From Hymenobacter setariae (GTDB lineage: Bacteria > Bacteroidota > Bacteroidia > Cytophagales > Hymenobacteraceae): 64,000 nucleotides of DNA. Below, in pieces: positions 34,063-42,775 of the stretch. Made by a program: the position numbers and the translations under genes. The stretch is from assembly GCF_007713685.1 (NCBI RefSeq), contig NZ_VMRJ01000006.1:186001-250000 (forward strand). Reading direction: 5' to 3'. Each line of letters starts with the position of its first letter. Position 1 is the stretch's first letter. The notes under the pieces are model-generated. The model searched no databases. It was not told where the DNA came from and was given only the letters and a program-made list of their open reading frames with translations.

Positions 34063-34070
34063 CAAAAGTA
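34063..34070 (-). promoter_or_regulatory. Candidate -7 element for gcvH
   Basis: On the minus strand this reads TACTTTTG, an exact TAnnTTTG match, 45 bases before the ATG. No TTG was found at the ideal -33 distance. Confidence 0.4.
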
Positions 34071-34137
34071 CGTTGCCGCGGGCAGTAGCTATTGATGAAA
34101 AAGCATGCAAGGGCCACTTTACTCGTTTGCGTAGCGG

Positions 34138-37100
34138 CTACTGCAAACTGTAGCGTAGCTGCAAGCCGCCCTCGGTGGTGGCGTTGCGGAAGGCATTGCT
34201 CACGCGAGGCTGCGTGATGGTTTGGGTAAAGTAGAATTGAAGATTGAGACGAGCATTGAGCAGGTAGTCGACGGTGGGACGCAGCTGCACCGTGAGGGCG
34301 CCGTTGGTAATCTGCGCAGTCGGAATGCCCACGTCGCCCTGTACGGCGGGCGCACCACCCGTCAGGCCCGGAATGGGGTCTACCGAATTTAGAATGCTGC
34401 GCTGAATGGTAGTATTGTCGCGAATGCTTAGGTCGAGGCGCGCTTGCAAGTTGTTTTTGAGAACGCGCTGCTCGCCACCCACCCGGAAGGGCAGCCGCAG
34501 GCCGGTGGCTGCGTAGCCGATACCAATGGTAAGGTCGGTGGCGTGCACTTCGGTCACCTGGGCGTTGGTGGTGTTCAAAGCCACAGCGCGGCTGGTGGCA
34601 TATTGCAAGCGGCCAGTTACGTTGTTGACGGTTTGAAAATTGATACCCACCAGCGGGGCTAGGCTTTCCAAGAAGCTAACCTGCCCTACCACGTAGTACG
34701 GCACGTACTGGCCAGTGCTGTTAGTGATAAGAGGTATGAGCGCATTAGGCCCAAAATCAGGCTGCTGGCTGTAGTTGGTAGTAGTGGTATAGCTGCCTAG
34801 GGTGTATACTGACGAGTATAAGTGATTGATGGTGAACGAGCGGAACAGGTCGCGCATACCCGGCAATTCAGCAAAGGTATTATACTCGAGGCGCCAGTTG
34901 GGCAGCGGGAACATACCAAACGGGTTGAAGCGCTTGGCCTCGTAGCCATCCGACGACTTGCCGTGGTAGGCATCCAAGAAGCTCTGAATCAGCACATCCT
35001 GCGAATTGAGGCTGTAGAGGCCAGTGGTAGTGCCACCCGCGGCACTAGCCGGGTTAGCCGCCTGCAGCTTGGCTTGCACCGCTGCGCGGTTGGCCACGAA
35101 GCGGTCGAAGGCCTTACTGGTTTCGCCGTTGGCGCCTAGGTCACCAAAAAACGTTTGGATGGTGATGGTAGTGGCGCTGAATGAGCCCGTGCCTAGCGCT
35201 TGAACAGGGGCTTGTCTTAAATCACCAAAAGGCTGAAGGTAGCCAACTTCTTTATAGGCAACGGCTGAGGTGTCTATTGCATTACGATAGTAAGCTTCGT
35301 CGTTTTTGGTGCGCTGCCAGCGGGCATCGAGTTGCACGTTGAAGCCGCGGAAGGGCTCTAGGGCAGTGCGGGCCGCCACGTTATCAGTCAGCAGGGCACT
35401 GTAAGCTGTGTTCAAATACTGGCTCGATTGCGTGTACCAGCCCTTGCTGACGGCCTCCTCGTAGAGCGAGGAGAGGCTGTACTGCCGGCCTAGCACAAAG
35501 GGAATGCCCGGCGCCAAGCCATCGAAGCTGCCGTCGGTGAGGCCAAAGTAGCGCGTCCTAGGTAGGTAGCCCGGTAGCAGCGTGCCATTGGAGTGGGCGT
35601 AGGTAAAGTTGATGCTGCGGGCGGTCATGATGGCCCGCAGGGCAGCCTTCACAAAGCGCAATGGGTCTTTGCGGGCCGTGTCGGGGGCAGCAGGCTGCTG
35701 GGGCCGGCCGGGCGGCACCGGCGCGCCCGCCACCGGCTGGGCTGGCCGGGGGCGCGGGGCTGGCTGGGCATTGTTGATGATATTCAGAAACCGCACTTTG
35801 TTGTACAGTTTCACCAGGTCAATCTTACCGTTGGCCGTAAACTCGGCGTTGTTCTGCACCGTGTTGCCTAGGTTAATGGCGACGGTGGTTGTGTCGGTCG
35901 GGTCTATAGTACCATCAGTGAAGCGCCTAGGGGTAGGGGTGCGGGCGCGCAGGGCGGTAGAGGCCGCCTGCCAGGTATAGTGCGCCGAGTAGCGCACATC
36001 GGCCGAGAGCCAGTCGGTGAGCGGAAATTTATCGAGCGGCAGGCGATAGGTGGCCGAGATAGTTTGGTCGAAGTTGGTGGTGCGGCCGCCGCGCAGCAGG
36101 TTTTTCCACTGCTGCTCGCGGTTGGCGCGGGCCTCGGGACTGTCGCCAATAGAGCGGCCGATGCCCTCGTCAATTACACCACGGTTGTTAGCGGTGTAGT
36201 CAATAGCCAAAGCCTTGGTAACATCCCAGCGCAGGTCATACACCCTATTGATGTAAAACGACTTATAGAATACCCCCGGAATATCGCCCGTGGTGGGCAG
36301 CGTGCCCGGCTCCAGCACGCGCTGCAAAAAGCGCTCGTTATAGCGCCGGTCGAGGTCGGTGCGGAACGAGAAGCGGCTCGGCAACGGTGAGAAGTTGACT
36401 TCCTTGAAAATCTTAAGGTAAGGGTTGTCGAGCGCCTTGATATTGCTCAGCGGCGTAATGCTGCGCGGGGTAGTTTGGTAGATGTAGGCCAGCGCCGCCG
36501 TGTACGAGCGTGAATAGTCGCTCTGGGTGTTGATATCGGAGTGGGTGCGCTCGGTAATGGCGTAGCTCACGGCTACGTTCTCAATGTCCCAGGGGTGCAC
36601 CTTGGTTTGGGTGGGAGCGCGCTCCTTGCGCACGTTCAGCACCGAGATGCTGCGGCTAGTGGTGCGGTCTACTACCAATTGCTTGTACTCGGCCTTGGCT
36701 TGGTCAGTCTGAAACTTGAGCAAGCTTTGCTCTAGCTTGGTGTCGGGGTCGAGAGGGTCGTACTGCGGGGTGCTGATTTGGGTGCTGGCCTGCACCAGCA
36801 CGGGCACCTTCAGGCGCAGAGCAGACGGTAAAAACTTATCGACGGCTACCGTGGCGTTGAGGTCGCCGCGCACCACATCGCTGGTCGAGCGGGCCTGAGC
36901 CTTATCCTGCAAGCCCCCGAAGCCCACGCCCACAAACGAGCCTGTGGCTGTGATGTTGGCTAGGTCGGCCAGTTTCACGTTTAGGCGGGCATTGGCCGCC
37001 CAGCCGCCCTGGTTTTCGAAATCAAACACCCGGAGTTCATCGGCCCATAAGCAGAAGGTTTTTACACTGGTATTGCCAACTTTTACGGGGTTGAGCACAC

Positions 37101-40100
37101 CTATCATACAGCCTTGCACCGCCGAAAAGTCGGGGTTGCCCAGGATAGTGATGTAAGCTGTTTTTCCGCTGGGCAGCAGCACTTTCTTTATATAGGGCAG
37201 CGTGAGCGGCCAGCCACGCTGGTTGCGCTCAGCCTTGGCATCAATAAAGTCTTGGAAGGCGATGTCTATGTTGTTGCTTTCGGGCCACACGTCAGTCTGA
37301 GCCGTTTGGCCAGCCGTCGTGAACGTGAGGGGCAGCGAGTACTCGTAGTAGTTCTGGGTGTAGTCGGTGCCAATGCGCAAAAAGGCCCGTACACTGTCGC
37401 CTTCTTGCATGCTGCTCAGTGTATTGGGGTCTTGCGAGTCGGCGTGCAGGTACATGCGTAAGCGCTTATAGCGCAGCATGTTGATAGTGATATTCTTATA
37501 AGCTGCCTTAGCATAGCCATCACGCAGTTCCTCCACGCATAGGCGCAGGCTCTGCTCATTTTGCTGGCGCGAAACCGACGACGAGCCGTACTCGATGTCG
37601 CGCGTAATACCAGGCGGCTGCACGTAGGGAATGGCGCCGCTGCTGGCGGCCGTGGTTAGGCCGTTTTCCTCTACGCTCACCGTCGACACGTTGAAGGTCT
37701 TGGCATCGGTTATCTGCGTAGTTAGGCCACTGTTAGGGTCAGAGATGCGACTCAGAAAGCGGCGCCACTGGTTGGCCACGAACTGCGGCTGCACCATGCG
37801 TAGTACTACCGGCTGCTCCCAGCCAGTGAGGTAGAAGCGCATGAAACGAATGTTCTTAAAGTCATTCGGTCCTCTGTTGCCTTGAATGCCGGTGTACTCA
37901 CGCACTGGAATGCGAAACTGGTAATATGTCACCGTTTCGCCGGTAACCGTTCCCGTAGTATTGGTAACGGGGGCCTCTACTTTGTCAATAATGTAGTTCT
38001 CCCCGATGTTAAGCTTGCCTGGGCGCAAATCCATGGTGTACTCATAGTACTGCTCCGAGTCTTGTACTACGTTGTCGCGGTTCAGGTCTTCTTTGTCGGG
38101 GTAAGCCGTGGAGCTGAGCTGCGAGTTTTCGGGCGAGTTGCCTTCGTAGTTGTCGTAGTCTTTGTAGCGACCTAGGAGCTGGACGTTGTTCTGAGTATAA
38201 AACGGGTCAAGGTGGTGGCGGAAGTCATCGGCCGCCGGGTCGTCAAACGCGTTAAAACCTCCTGGCTTGCCATTCCAAAAAACCTTCTCATCGACATTGC
38301 CGAAGCCATCCAAGCCCACATCTTGCAGAGCACGGGCGCCCGCAGCGGCGTTGAACGCATCGGTCAAGAACTGCTGCGTAGTAACGCGGCCCCAGGCGGT
38401 GGGTTCTGTATTTTGTGTTGGGTCGGGGTCGGCCGGCGTAGGCAGGCCGTTCTCAAACTCGTGGCGGTTGCCGTCTTTCAGCGCATCTTCGCTCACATTG
38501 CCTAGGTTCAGGATAAACCGGCCACCGGGGTTTGTATCCGCATAATAGGGCGTGCTCGAAGCTGGGTCATCTATCCGGGTTAGTTCTCGATTGCTGGCCT
38601 TTGCAAAAGGGTCCAGCATCCAGAATTCTAAGTATTCGATGTTGGCATTGTCGAAGTCCGTGTCAAATGTGATACCTCGTGAAATGCCGCCGAAGCGGTT
38701 TGCATTGGCAGCGCCTGTGGTGTTGGCAAAGCGGCGGCCATTGCTATCTGAACGGTCAAGGCCGGTCGAGAAGTTATAGGGGCCGCGCTCGCCAGGGTAA
38801 TAAGCTAGATCGAAGCTGTACTCATAGCCGTTGCCGGTAGTCCCTAGGTCCTTATTGGGAAATATCTCATTGCGAGGTATGCCACGCGTATAAAAGTTGC
38901 TGAGCGTAGCGTTCGAAATACCCGATGTGCCGTTGCCGCCTGTATAGTAGCTCTGGTCGATGGTGTACCAGGCCAGCTTGCCGCGCTGGTAGTTACTAGC
39001 CAGCCCAGTAGCTGTGCCCAAAATGGGCGCGGGTGTGGCTGCCAGGCGCCAGGCCGGTACCGAGGCCAGCCCGCCGAGGGTGTAGGGCGTGCGAGCATTT
39101 TCAAAGTCGTCGATGTAGCTCACGCCGTTTTCGCCGCGCCCCAGCTGGGCCCGGCCGGCAATGAGTTTAGCCACTTCGCCCGTAAAGGCTACCGTCGATA
39201 CCTCTTTGGTCGAGACGATGGGTAGCATGTCTACTAGCTTGGTCAGCACCCGGCTGTCTTTGCGGAAGCTCACGTCGCCGCCCAGCATGGTATTGTTAGC
39301 CGGTTCGTCGCCGATGTTCACGCGGTTGATGCCGGGAGCCTGGTTTTCTAGGATGTGCATGGCCGTGAAGCCAAACAGCGCGTCCTTGTTAGCAGCGTAG
39401 TCGAGGCGAGTGCCCACCAGCTTGCGCGGCTGCACCTGCACCAAGGCGTTCTTCTCGAAAGCTATACGCAGCTCGTTGGCCGCGCTGAGATAAGCTGGGT
39501 TAAGAATTTTAACCTTAGCCTGGTCATAAAATACTTGGTAATCAACGCCCTCCGTTAGTAGCGTGCTGCCCGAGTACACCTTTACCGAGCCCTGCGCCAC
39601 CCCAATGCCGGGCAGGCTGATTTCATCAGAGCCTGCCGCGCCTTGGAAGCGCCCACGCAGGAAAAACTTGTCTTTTACTTGCTGCTGTTGCGCATCGCTC
39701 TGCGTCTGGTTGTAGAGCGCCTGGTACACATACTTCTGCACCAGCGCCCGCTCAGAGGCCGCTACGGTAGCGTTGGTATTGGTCGTGTCAAACTGCGCCC
39801 GCAGGTAAGAGCCAAACGGCTGCACGCTTGGGAAAATTATCTTTCCTAGCTCCGGGTCAATGGTGATACCCGGGAAAAAGTCGAAGTTGCCGTCGGCGTT
39901 GCGGTCGTTGTTGGCATTCACCCGGTCTAGCCCCAGCACCTGTATCAGCGGCGTATTCTGAATGCGCGCGCCTTCCTTCAGCGAAATCAAGTCTACGCCG
40001 GTGGCGTCGTCCTTGTAAATAATCTGAAGGTTAAAGTTGTCGCGGTTGAGCTGCGAAGCGTTCAGGGGATAGATGTTTTTCATCATCAAATCCCAGGCTG

Positions 40101-41841
40101 GCGTGTTGCGGGTGCGTAAGTTCGGGTTGAACTGGTTGAAGTTGAGACTCCTATCGTCGTAGGCTACGGTGCCCACACCGGGGTTGGTCGCCTTCAGCAG
40201 TTTCAGGAAGATTACTTGGTCCTGCGCTACGTTGCTGTACTCGTTTATCGTTTCGCCCACCGTGTAGGTAGTGCCGTTGTAGATGTACGAGTAGCTGACG
40301 CCCAGCACTTGGTCGGGCAGCAGGGCAGTATTCAGGTTGATGTAGCCGAGCTGCGGATTGAAGGTGTACTCGCTGGGAGCCAGCTTGCGGGCGCGTACCC
40401 GCTCGTAGTCGAGGTTTTTAATCAGCGCTACCGTGCCCTGCGGGGTGGGCAGGCTACCTAGGTACTGCTCCACGTTCAGGTTGTCGCGGGCAGCCGCGCC
40501 ACCATTCAGCAGCGCATTATATAGCGAGTTGCCGGGGTTGCGGGCAAAGGGCGCCCCCCCCACGGTCTGATTGAAAAACTGCGAGCGCAACGTACGGTCG
40601 CGCCGCGGCTCACCTAGGTCCATCAGGGCCACCACGTTGCGCAGGTTGTCGGTAGTGCGGTTATCGTTGGTCACGTACACCTCTAGGCGGGTGACGGTGA
40701 TGCCGCTCTGCACCGTGGGCAAACCACGTAGGTTCTGGTCGTACTGGTCGCGGAAGTACTGGGCCAGGAAGAAGTGACGGTCGCGCTCGTACTGGCTGGC
40801 TTTGAGCTCGTAGGTGCGGCTTTGAGCACCGTTTTGCACCCGCACCTCGTCGGCCGAGCCGCGTAGTGTAGCCGCCACCGCCGTCACGCCCAGGCGTCCA
40901 AATTGTAACTGGGTTTTGATACCGAACAAGTTAGAGCCACCCGTTATCAACGAGTTGTTCAGCGGCATGCTCACGTTACCTAGGTCCAGCTTACGCAGGA
41001 TGTCGGTAGGCTGCCCCACGTAGTCGAACTTCATCTGGTTGTCGAAGTCGAACGCTGCCTTAGTATCGTAGTTGAACGTGAGCTTGAGTTTGGTACCGAC
41101 CGTACCGCTCAAGTTCAAGTTCATGTTCTGCTCAAAAATGAAGTCACCTACGCTCTGCTGGCGCAGAGTAAGGGCTGGGTTGCGGTTCGTGTTGAAGCGC
41201 GCACCAGCCTTGAGTGTGAGTGAGCCCGCCGGCCGAATGTCGATGTAGCGCCCACCAAAAATGCGGTCGGCTACCGGCCCAATGTCAATCTTCGGAATGA
41301 GCCGCTGGGCCTGGGCCGAGCCGGGCTGCGCCCCAGTGCCCGCCACGCCGCCCTGGCTGCGTAAGCGATAGTAGTCGTTGATGGCCTGCCGCTCCTGAAA
41401 CCGCAGCAGTTCTTCCCGCGTGATTTCGGTGGGGTCACGGTAGTCGATGTCGGTGCCCACCGTTTCGCGCACGTCGTAGCGCTTGAGGCTGTCGTCGGGC
41501 GTCACCTTCACCTGCACGCTTTTGGGCAGGGGTAGTACCAGCGGCGAGCGCCGCCGCTGCGGCGAAAAGCGGCTGCCCGGTCGGTCTTGGGTGCGCACCC
41601 GCGGCCGGCGGCTGGGGCGGTAGCGGCCCGTGTCGGCCGGCGCGGTTTGAGCCGGTAGGCCTTGCATAGGCAACCCTAGCTGGCCCGCCCACGTAAACAC
41701 CCCAACTGCTACGCGCGAGTGCCCCGCCGCCCCGGCCGAGCCCGCCCACGCCGCTGCCATAAACACCGACGAGACCAAAGTGGTCGTCAGGATAGTGGCA
41801 GGCGTAAGTAATTTATAACCAGCAGATAGTAGAGACTTCAA
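34138..41841 (-). CDS. sprA: SprA, type IX secretion outer-membrane translocon
   Basis: The 2567-residue protein is slightly longer than typical SprA. It starts with a signal-like helix and a low-complexity Pro/Arg region (about 60-105). It then has the SprA-type start of the giant barrel (IDIGPVADRIFGGRYIDIRPAGSLTL, then LNLSGTVGTKLKLTFNYD), long alternating beta segments and a final strand GGLQLRYSLQ. SprA forms the outer-membrane pore through which T9SS cargo leaves the periplasm, and is needed for gliding where that occurs. The cargo protein at 8073-9131 is a likely client. ruvA lies upstream and gcvH downstream, a conserved order. Confidence 0.95.
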   Translation of the reverse strand: MKSLLSAGYKLLTPATILTTTLVSSVFMAAAWAGSAGAAGHSRVAVGVFTWAGQLGLPMQGLPAQTAPADTGRYRPSRRPRVRTQDRPGSRFSPQRRRSPLVLPLPKSVQVKVTPDDSLKRYDVRETVGTDIDYRDPTEITREELLRFQERQAINDYYRLRSQGGVAGTGAQPGSAQAQRLIPKIDIGPVADRIFGGRYIDIRPAGSLTLKAGARFNTNRNPALTLRQQSVGDFIFEQNMNLNLSGTVGTKLKLTFNYDTKAAFDFDNQMKFDYVGQPTDILRKLDLGNVSMPLNNSLITGGSNLFGIKTQLQFGRLGVTAVAATLRGSADEVRVQNGAQSRTYELKASQYERDRHFFLAQYFRDQYDQNLRGLPTVQSGITVTRLEVYVTNDNRTTDNLRNVVALMDLGEPRRDRTLRSQFFNQTVGGAPFARNPGNSLYNALLNGGAAARDNLNVEQYLGSLPTPQGTVALIKNLDYERVRARKLAPSEYTFNPQLGYINLNTALLPDQVLGVSYSYIYNGTTYTVGETINEYSNVAQDQVIFLKLLKATNPGVGTVAYDDRSLNFNQFNPNLRTRNTPAWDLMMKNIYPLNASQLNRDNFNLQIIYKDDATGVDLISLKEGARIQNTPLIQVLGLDRVNANNDRNADGNFDFFPGITIDPELGKIIFPSVQPFGSYLRAQFDTTNTNATVAASERALVQKYVYQALYNQTQSDAQQQQVKDKFFLRGRFQGAAGSDEISLPGIGVAQGSVKVYSGSTLLTEGVDYQVFYDQAKVKILNPAYLSAANELRIAFEKNALVQVQPRKLVGTRLDYAANKDALFGFTAMHILENQAPGINRVNIGDEPANNTMLGGDVSFRKDSRVLTKLVDMLPIVSTKEVSTVAFTGEVAKLIAGRAQLGRGENGVSYIDDFENARTPYTLGGLASVPAWRLAATPAPILGTATGLASNYQRGKLAWYTIDQSYYTGGNGTSGISNATLSNFYTRGIPRNEIFPNKDLGTTGNGYEYSFDLAYYPGERGPYNFSTGLDRSDSNGRRFANTTGAANANRFGGISRGITFDTDFDNANIEYLEFWMLDPFAKASNRELTRIDDPASSTPYYADTNPGGRFILNLGNVSEDALKDGNRHEFENGLPTPADPDPTQNTEPTAWGRVTTQQFLTDAFNAAAGARALQDVGLDGFGNVDEKVFWNGKPGGFNAFDDPAADDFRHHLDPFYTQNNVQLLGRYKDYDNYEGNSPENSQLSSTAYPDKEDLNRDNVVQDSEQYYEYTMDLRPGKLNIGENYIIDKVEAPVTNTTGTVTGETVTYYQFRIPVREYTGIQGNRGPNDFKNIRFMRFYLTGWEQPVVLRMVQPQFVANQWRRFLSRISDPNSGLTTQITDAKTFNVSTVSVEENGLTTAASSGAIPYVQPPGITRDIEYGSSSVSRQQNEQSLRLCVEELRDGYAKAAYKNITINMLRYKRLRMYLHADSQDPNTLSSMQEGDSVRAFLRIGTDYTQNYYEYSLPLTFTTAGQTAQTDVWPESNNIDIAFQDFIDAKAERNQRGWPLTLPYIKKVLLPSGKTAYITILGNPDFSAVQGCMIGVLNPVKVGNTSVKTFCLWADELRVFDFENQGGWAANARLNVKLADLANITATGSFVGVGFGGLQDKAQARSTSDVVRGDLNATVAVDKFLPSALRLKVPVLVQASTQISTPQYDPLDPDTKLEQSLLKFQTDQAKAEYKQLVVDRTTSRSISVLNVRKERAPTQTKVHPWDIENVAVSYAITERTHSDINTQSDYSRSYTAALAYIYQTTPRSITPLSNIKALDNPYLKIFKEVNFSPLPSRFSFRTDLDRRYNERFLQRVLEPGTLPTTGDIPGVFYKSFYINRVYDLRWDVTKALAIDYTANNRGVIDEGIGRSIGDSPEARANREQQWKNLLRGGRTTNFDQTISATYRLPLDKFPLTDWLSADVRYSAHYTWQAASTALRARTPTPRRFTDGTIDPTDTTTVAINLGNTVQNNAEFTANGKIDLVKLYNKVRFLNIINNAQPAPRPRPAQPVAGAPVPPGRPQQPAAPDTARKDPLRFVKAALRAIMTARSINFTYAHSNGTLLPGYLPRTRYFGLTDGSFDGLAPGIPFVLGRQYSLSSLYEEAVSKGWYTQSSQYLNTAYSALLTDNVAARTALEPFRGFNVQLDARWQRTKNDEAYYRNAIDTSAVAYKEVGYLQPFGDLRQAPVQALGTGSFSATTITIQTFFGDLGANGETSKAFDRFVANRAAVQAKLQAANPASAAGGTTTGLYSLNSQDVLIQSFLDAYHGKSSDGYEAKRFNPFGMFPLPNWRLEYNTFAELPGMRDLFRSFTINHLYSSVYTLGSYTTTTNYSQQPDFGPNALIPLITNSTGQYVPYYVVGQVSFLESLAPLVGINFQTVNNVTGRLQYATSRAVALNTTNAQVTEVHATDLTIGIGYAATGLRLPFRVGGEQRVLKNNLQARLDLSIRDNTTIQRSILNSVDPIPGLTGGAPAVQGDVGIPTAQITNGALTVQLRPTVDYLLNARLNLQFYFTQTITQPRVSNAFRNATTEGGLQLRYSLQ

Positions 41842-41869
41842 GCAGATACGAAGGTTCGGCCCCGCCCTA

Positions 41870-41947
41870 CCTAGGTAGGTGTCGCCGGGTTTAAGTAGAT
41901 AAAGCTAACAGCCTAGGCAACAGCGCTTGCTGCCGCCTAGGCCTAGG
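41870..41947. repeat. Cluster of four CCTAGG palindromes in the ruvA-sprA gap
   Basis: Exact CCTAGG copies start at 41870, 41912, 41936 and 41942, the last two in direct contact. The 131-base gap lies just upstream of the sprA start. Confidence 0.8.
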
Positions 41948-41972
41948 TACTGGTAGCTGCCCGGCCGTTTGC

Positions 41973-42578
41973 CTAGTGCGATTTAAGAGCAAATTTGATA
42001 AGCTCTTCCACGCTCAAGTCGTTGCCGTGCTTGTGCTGAATCTGGTCGAGCGTTTTCTCGGCTGCCGCTCGGGCAAACCCCAGCATTACCAGTGCCTGCA
42101 ACGCTTCCTGGCGCTGGGTATTGTGCTGGCGAGCCAGTGGCACAGTGTCTACGCCGGCCTTAGCTAGCAGCTCGTCTTTGCGCAGCTTGTCCTTGAGGTC
42201 GAGTATTACGCGCTGCGCCGTTTTAGGCCCTACGCCCTTGATGCTTTGGATGGCGCGTACATCTTCATTCACGATGGCTTGGCGAATCTCGCCCACACCC
42301 ATGCTGCTCACCATGATAATGCCCGTGCCCGGGCCGATGCCCGACACCGAAATCAGGTGCAGAAACAGCGCTTTCTCATTAGGGTCGAGAAAGCCATACA
42401 GCGTTTGTCCATCCTCCTTAATGTGCTGGTAGGTATAGACCTTAACTTTTTCGTCTTCAGCAGGCAACTTAGAGTAAGTAGCCAGCGAAATTTTTACTTC
42501 GTAGCCTACGCCACCGGTGTCGATGATGGCTTGAGTTGGGTCTTTATAGGCAAGTTTACCGTCTAGGTAGGCTATCAT
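41973..42578 (-). CDS. ruvA: Holliday junction branch migration protein RuvA
   Basis: The 201-residue protein binds four-way junctions as a tetramer and recruits RuvB. It has the N-terminal OB domain (MIAYLDGKLAYKDPTQAIIDTGGVGYEV), the helix-hairpin-helix segments (ISVSGIGPGTGIIMVS, then IQSIKGVGPKTAQRVILDLKDKL) and the C-terminal RuvB-binding domain (ALVMLGFARAAAEKTL). The length is normal. ruvB is not in the window. Confidence 0.97.
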   Translation of the reverse strand: MIAYLDGKLAYKDPTQAIIDTGGVGYEVKISLATYSKLPAEDEKVKVYTYQHIKEDGQTLYGFLDPNEKALFLHLISVSGIGPGTGIIMVSSMGVGEIRQAIVNEDVRAIQSIKGVGPKTAQRVILDLKDKLRKDELLAKAGVDTVPLARQHNTQRQEALQALVMLGFARAAAEKTLDQIQHKHGNDLSVEELIKFALKSH

Positions 42579-42667
42579 AGCAGAGAATACTGGCGGTGGG
42601 CCGCCGAGGAAAAGTTGCTTGCCAAGCCTAAGTATGGCCTAGCAAGCGGTTCTTGGCTTTGTACTAT

Positions 42668-42675
42668 CAAAAATA
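42668..42675 (-). promoter_or_regulatory. Candidate -7 element for ruvA
   Basis: TATTTTTG on the minus strand is an exact TAnnTTTG match, 90 bases upstream of the ruvA ATG and just past the maeB terminator. The nearest TTG is 23 bases further up, slightly too far. Confidence 0.35.
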
Positions 42676-42699
42676 AGCCCTAGGCGACCAAATACTAGC

Positions 42700-42740
42700 A
42701 AGGCGGCCCGAAAGCAAGCTGTCTGCTTTCGGGCCGCCTT
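42700..42740 (-). terminator. Terminator hairpin of maeB
   Basis: Arms 42700-42716 and 42724-42740 are a perfect 17-base inverted repeat with a seven-base loop, 36 bases past the maeB stop. The T-run is short, so release may be partly Rho-assisted. Confidence 0.75.
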
Positions 42741-42775
42741 AATAAAATAGTAAAACGAGGTTGTCTGCTACTGGC

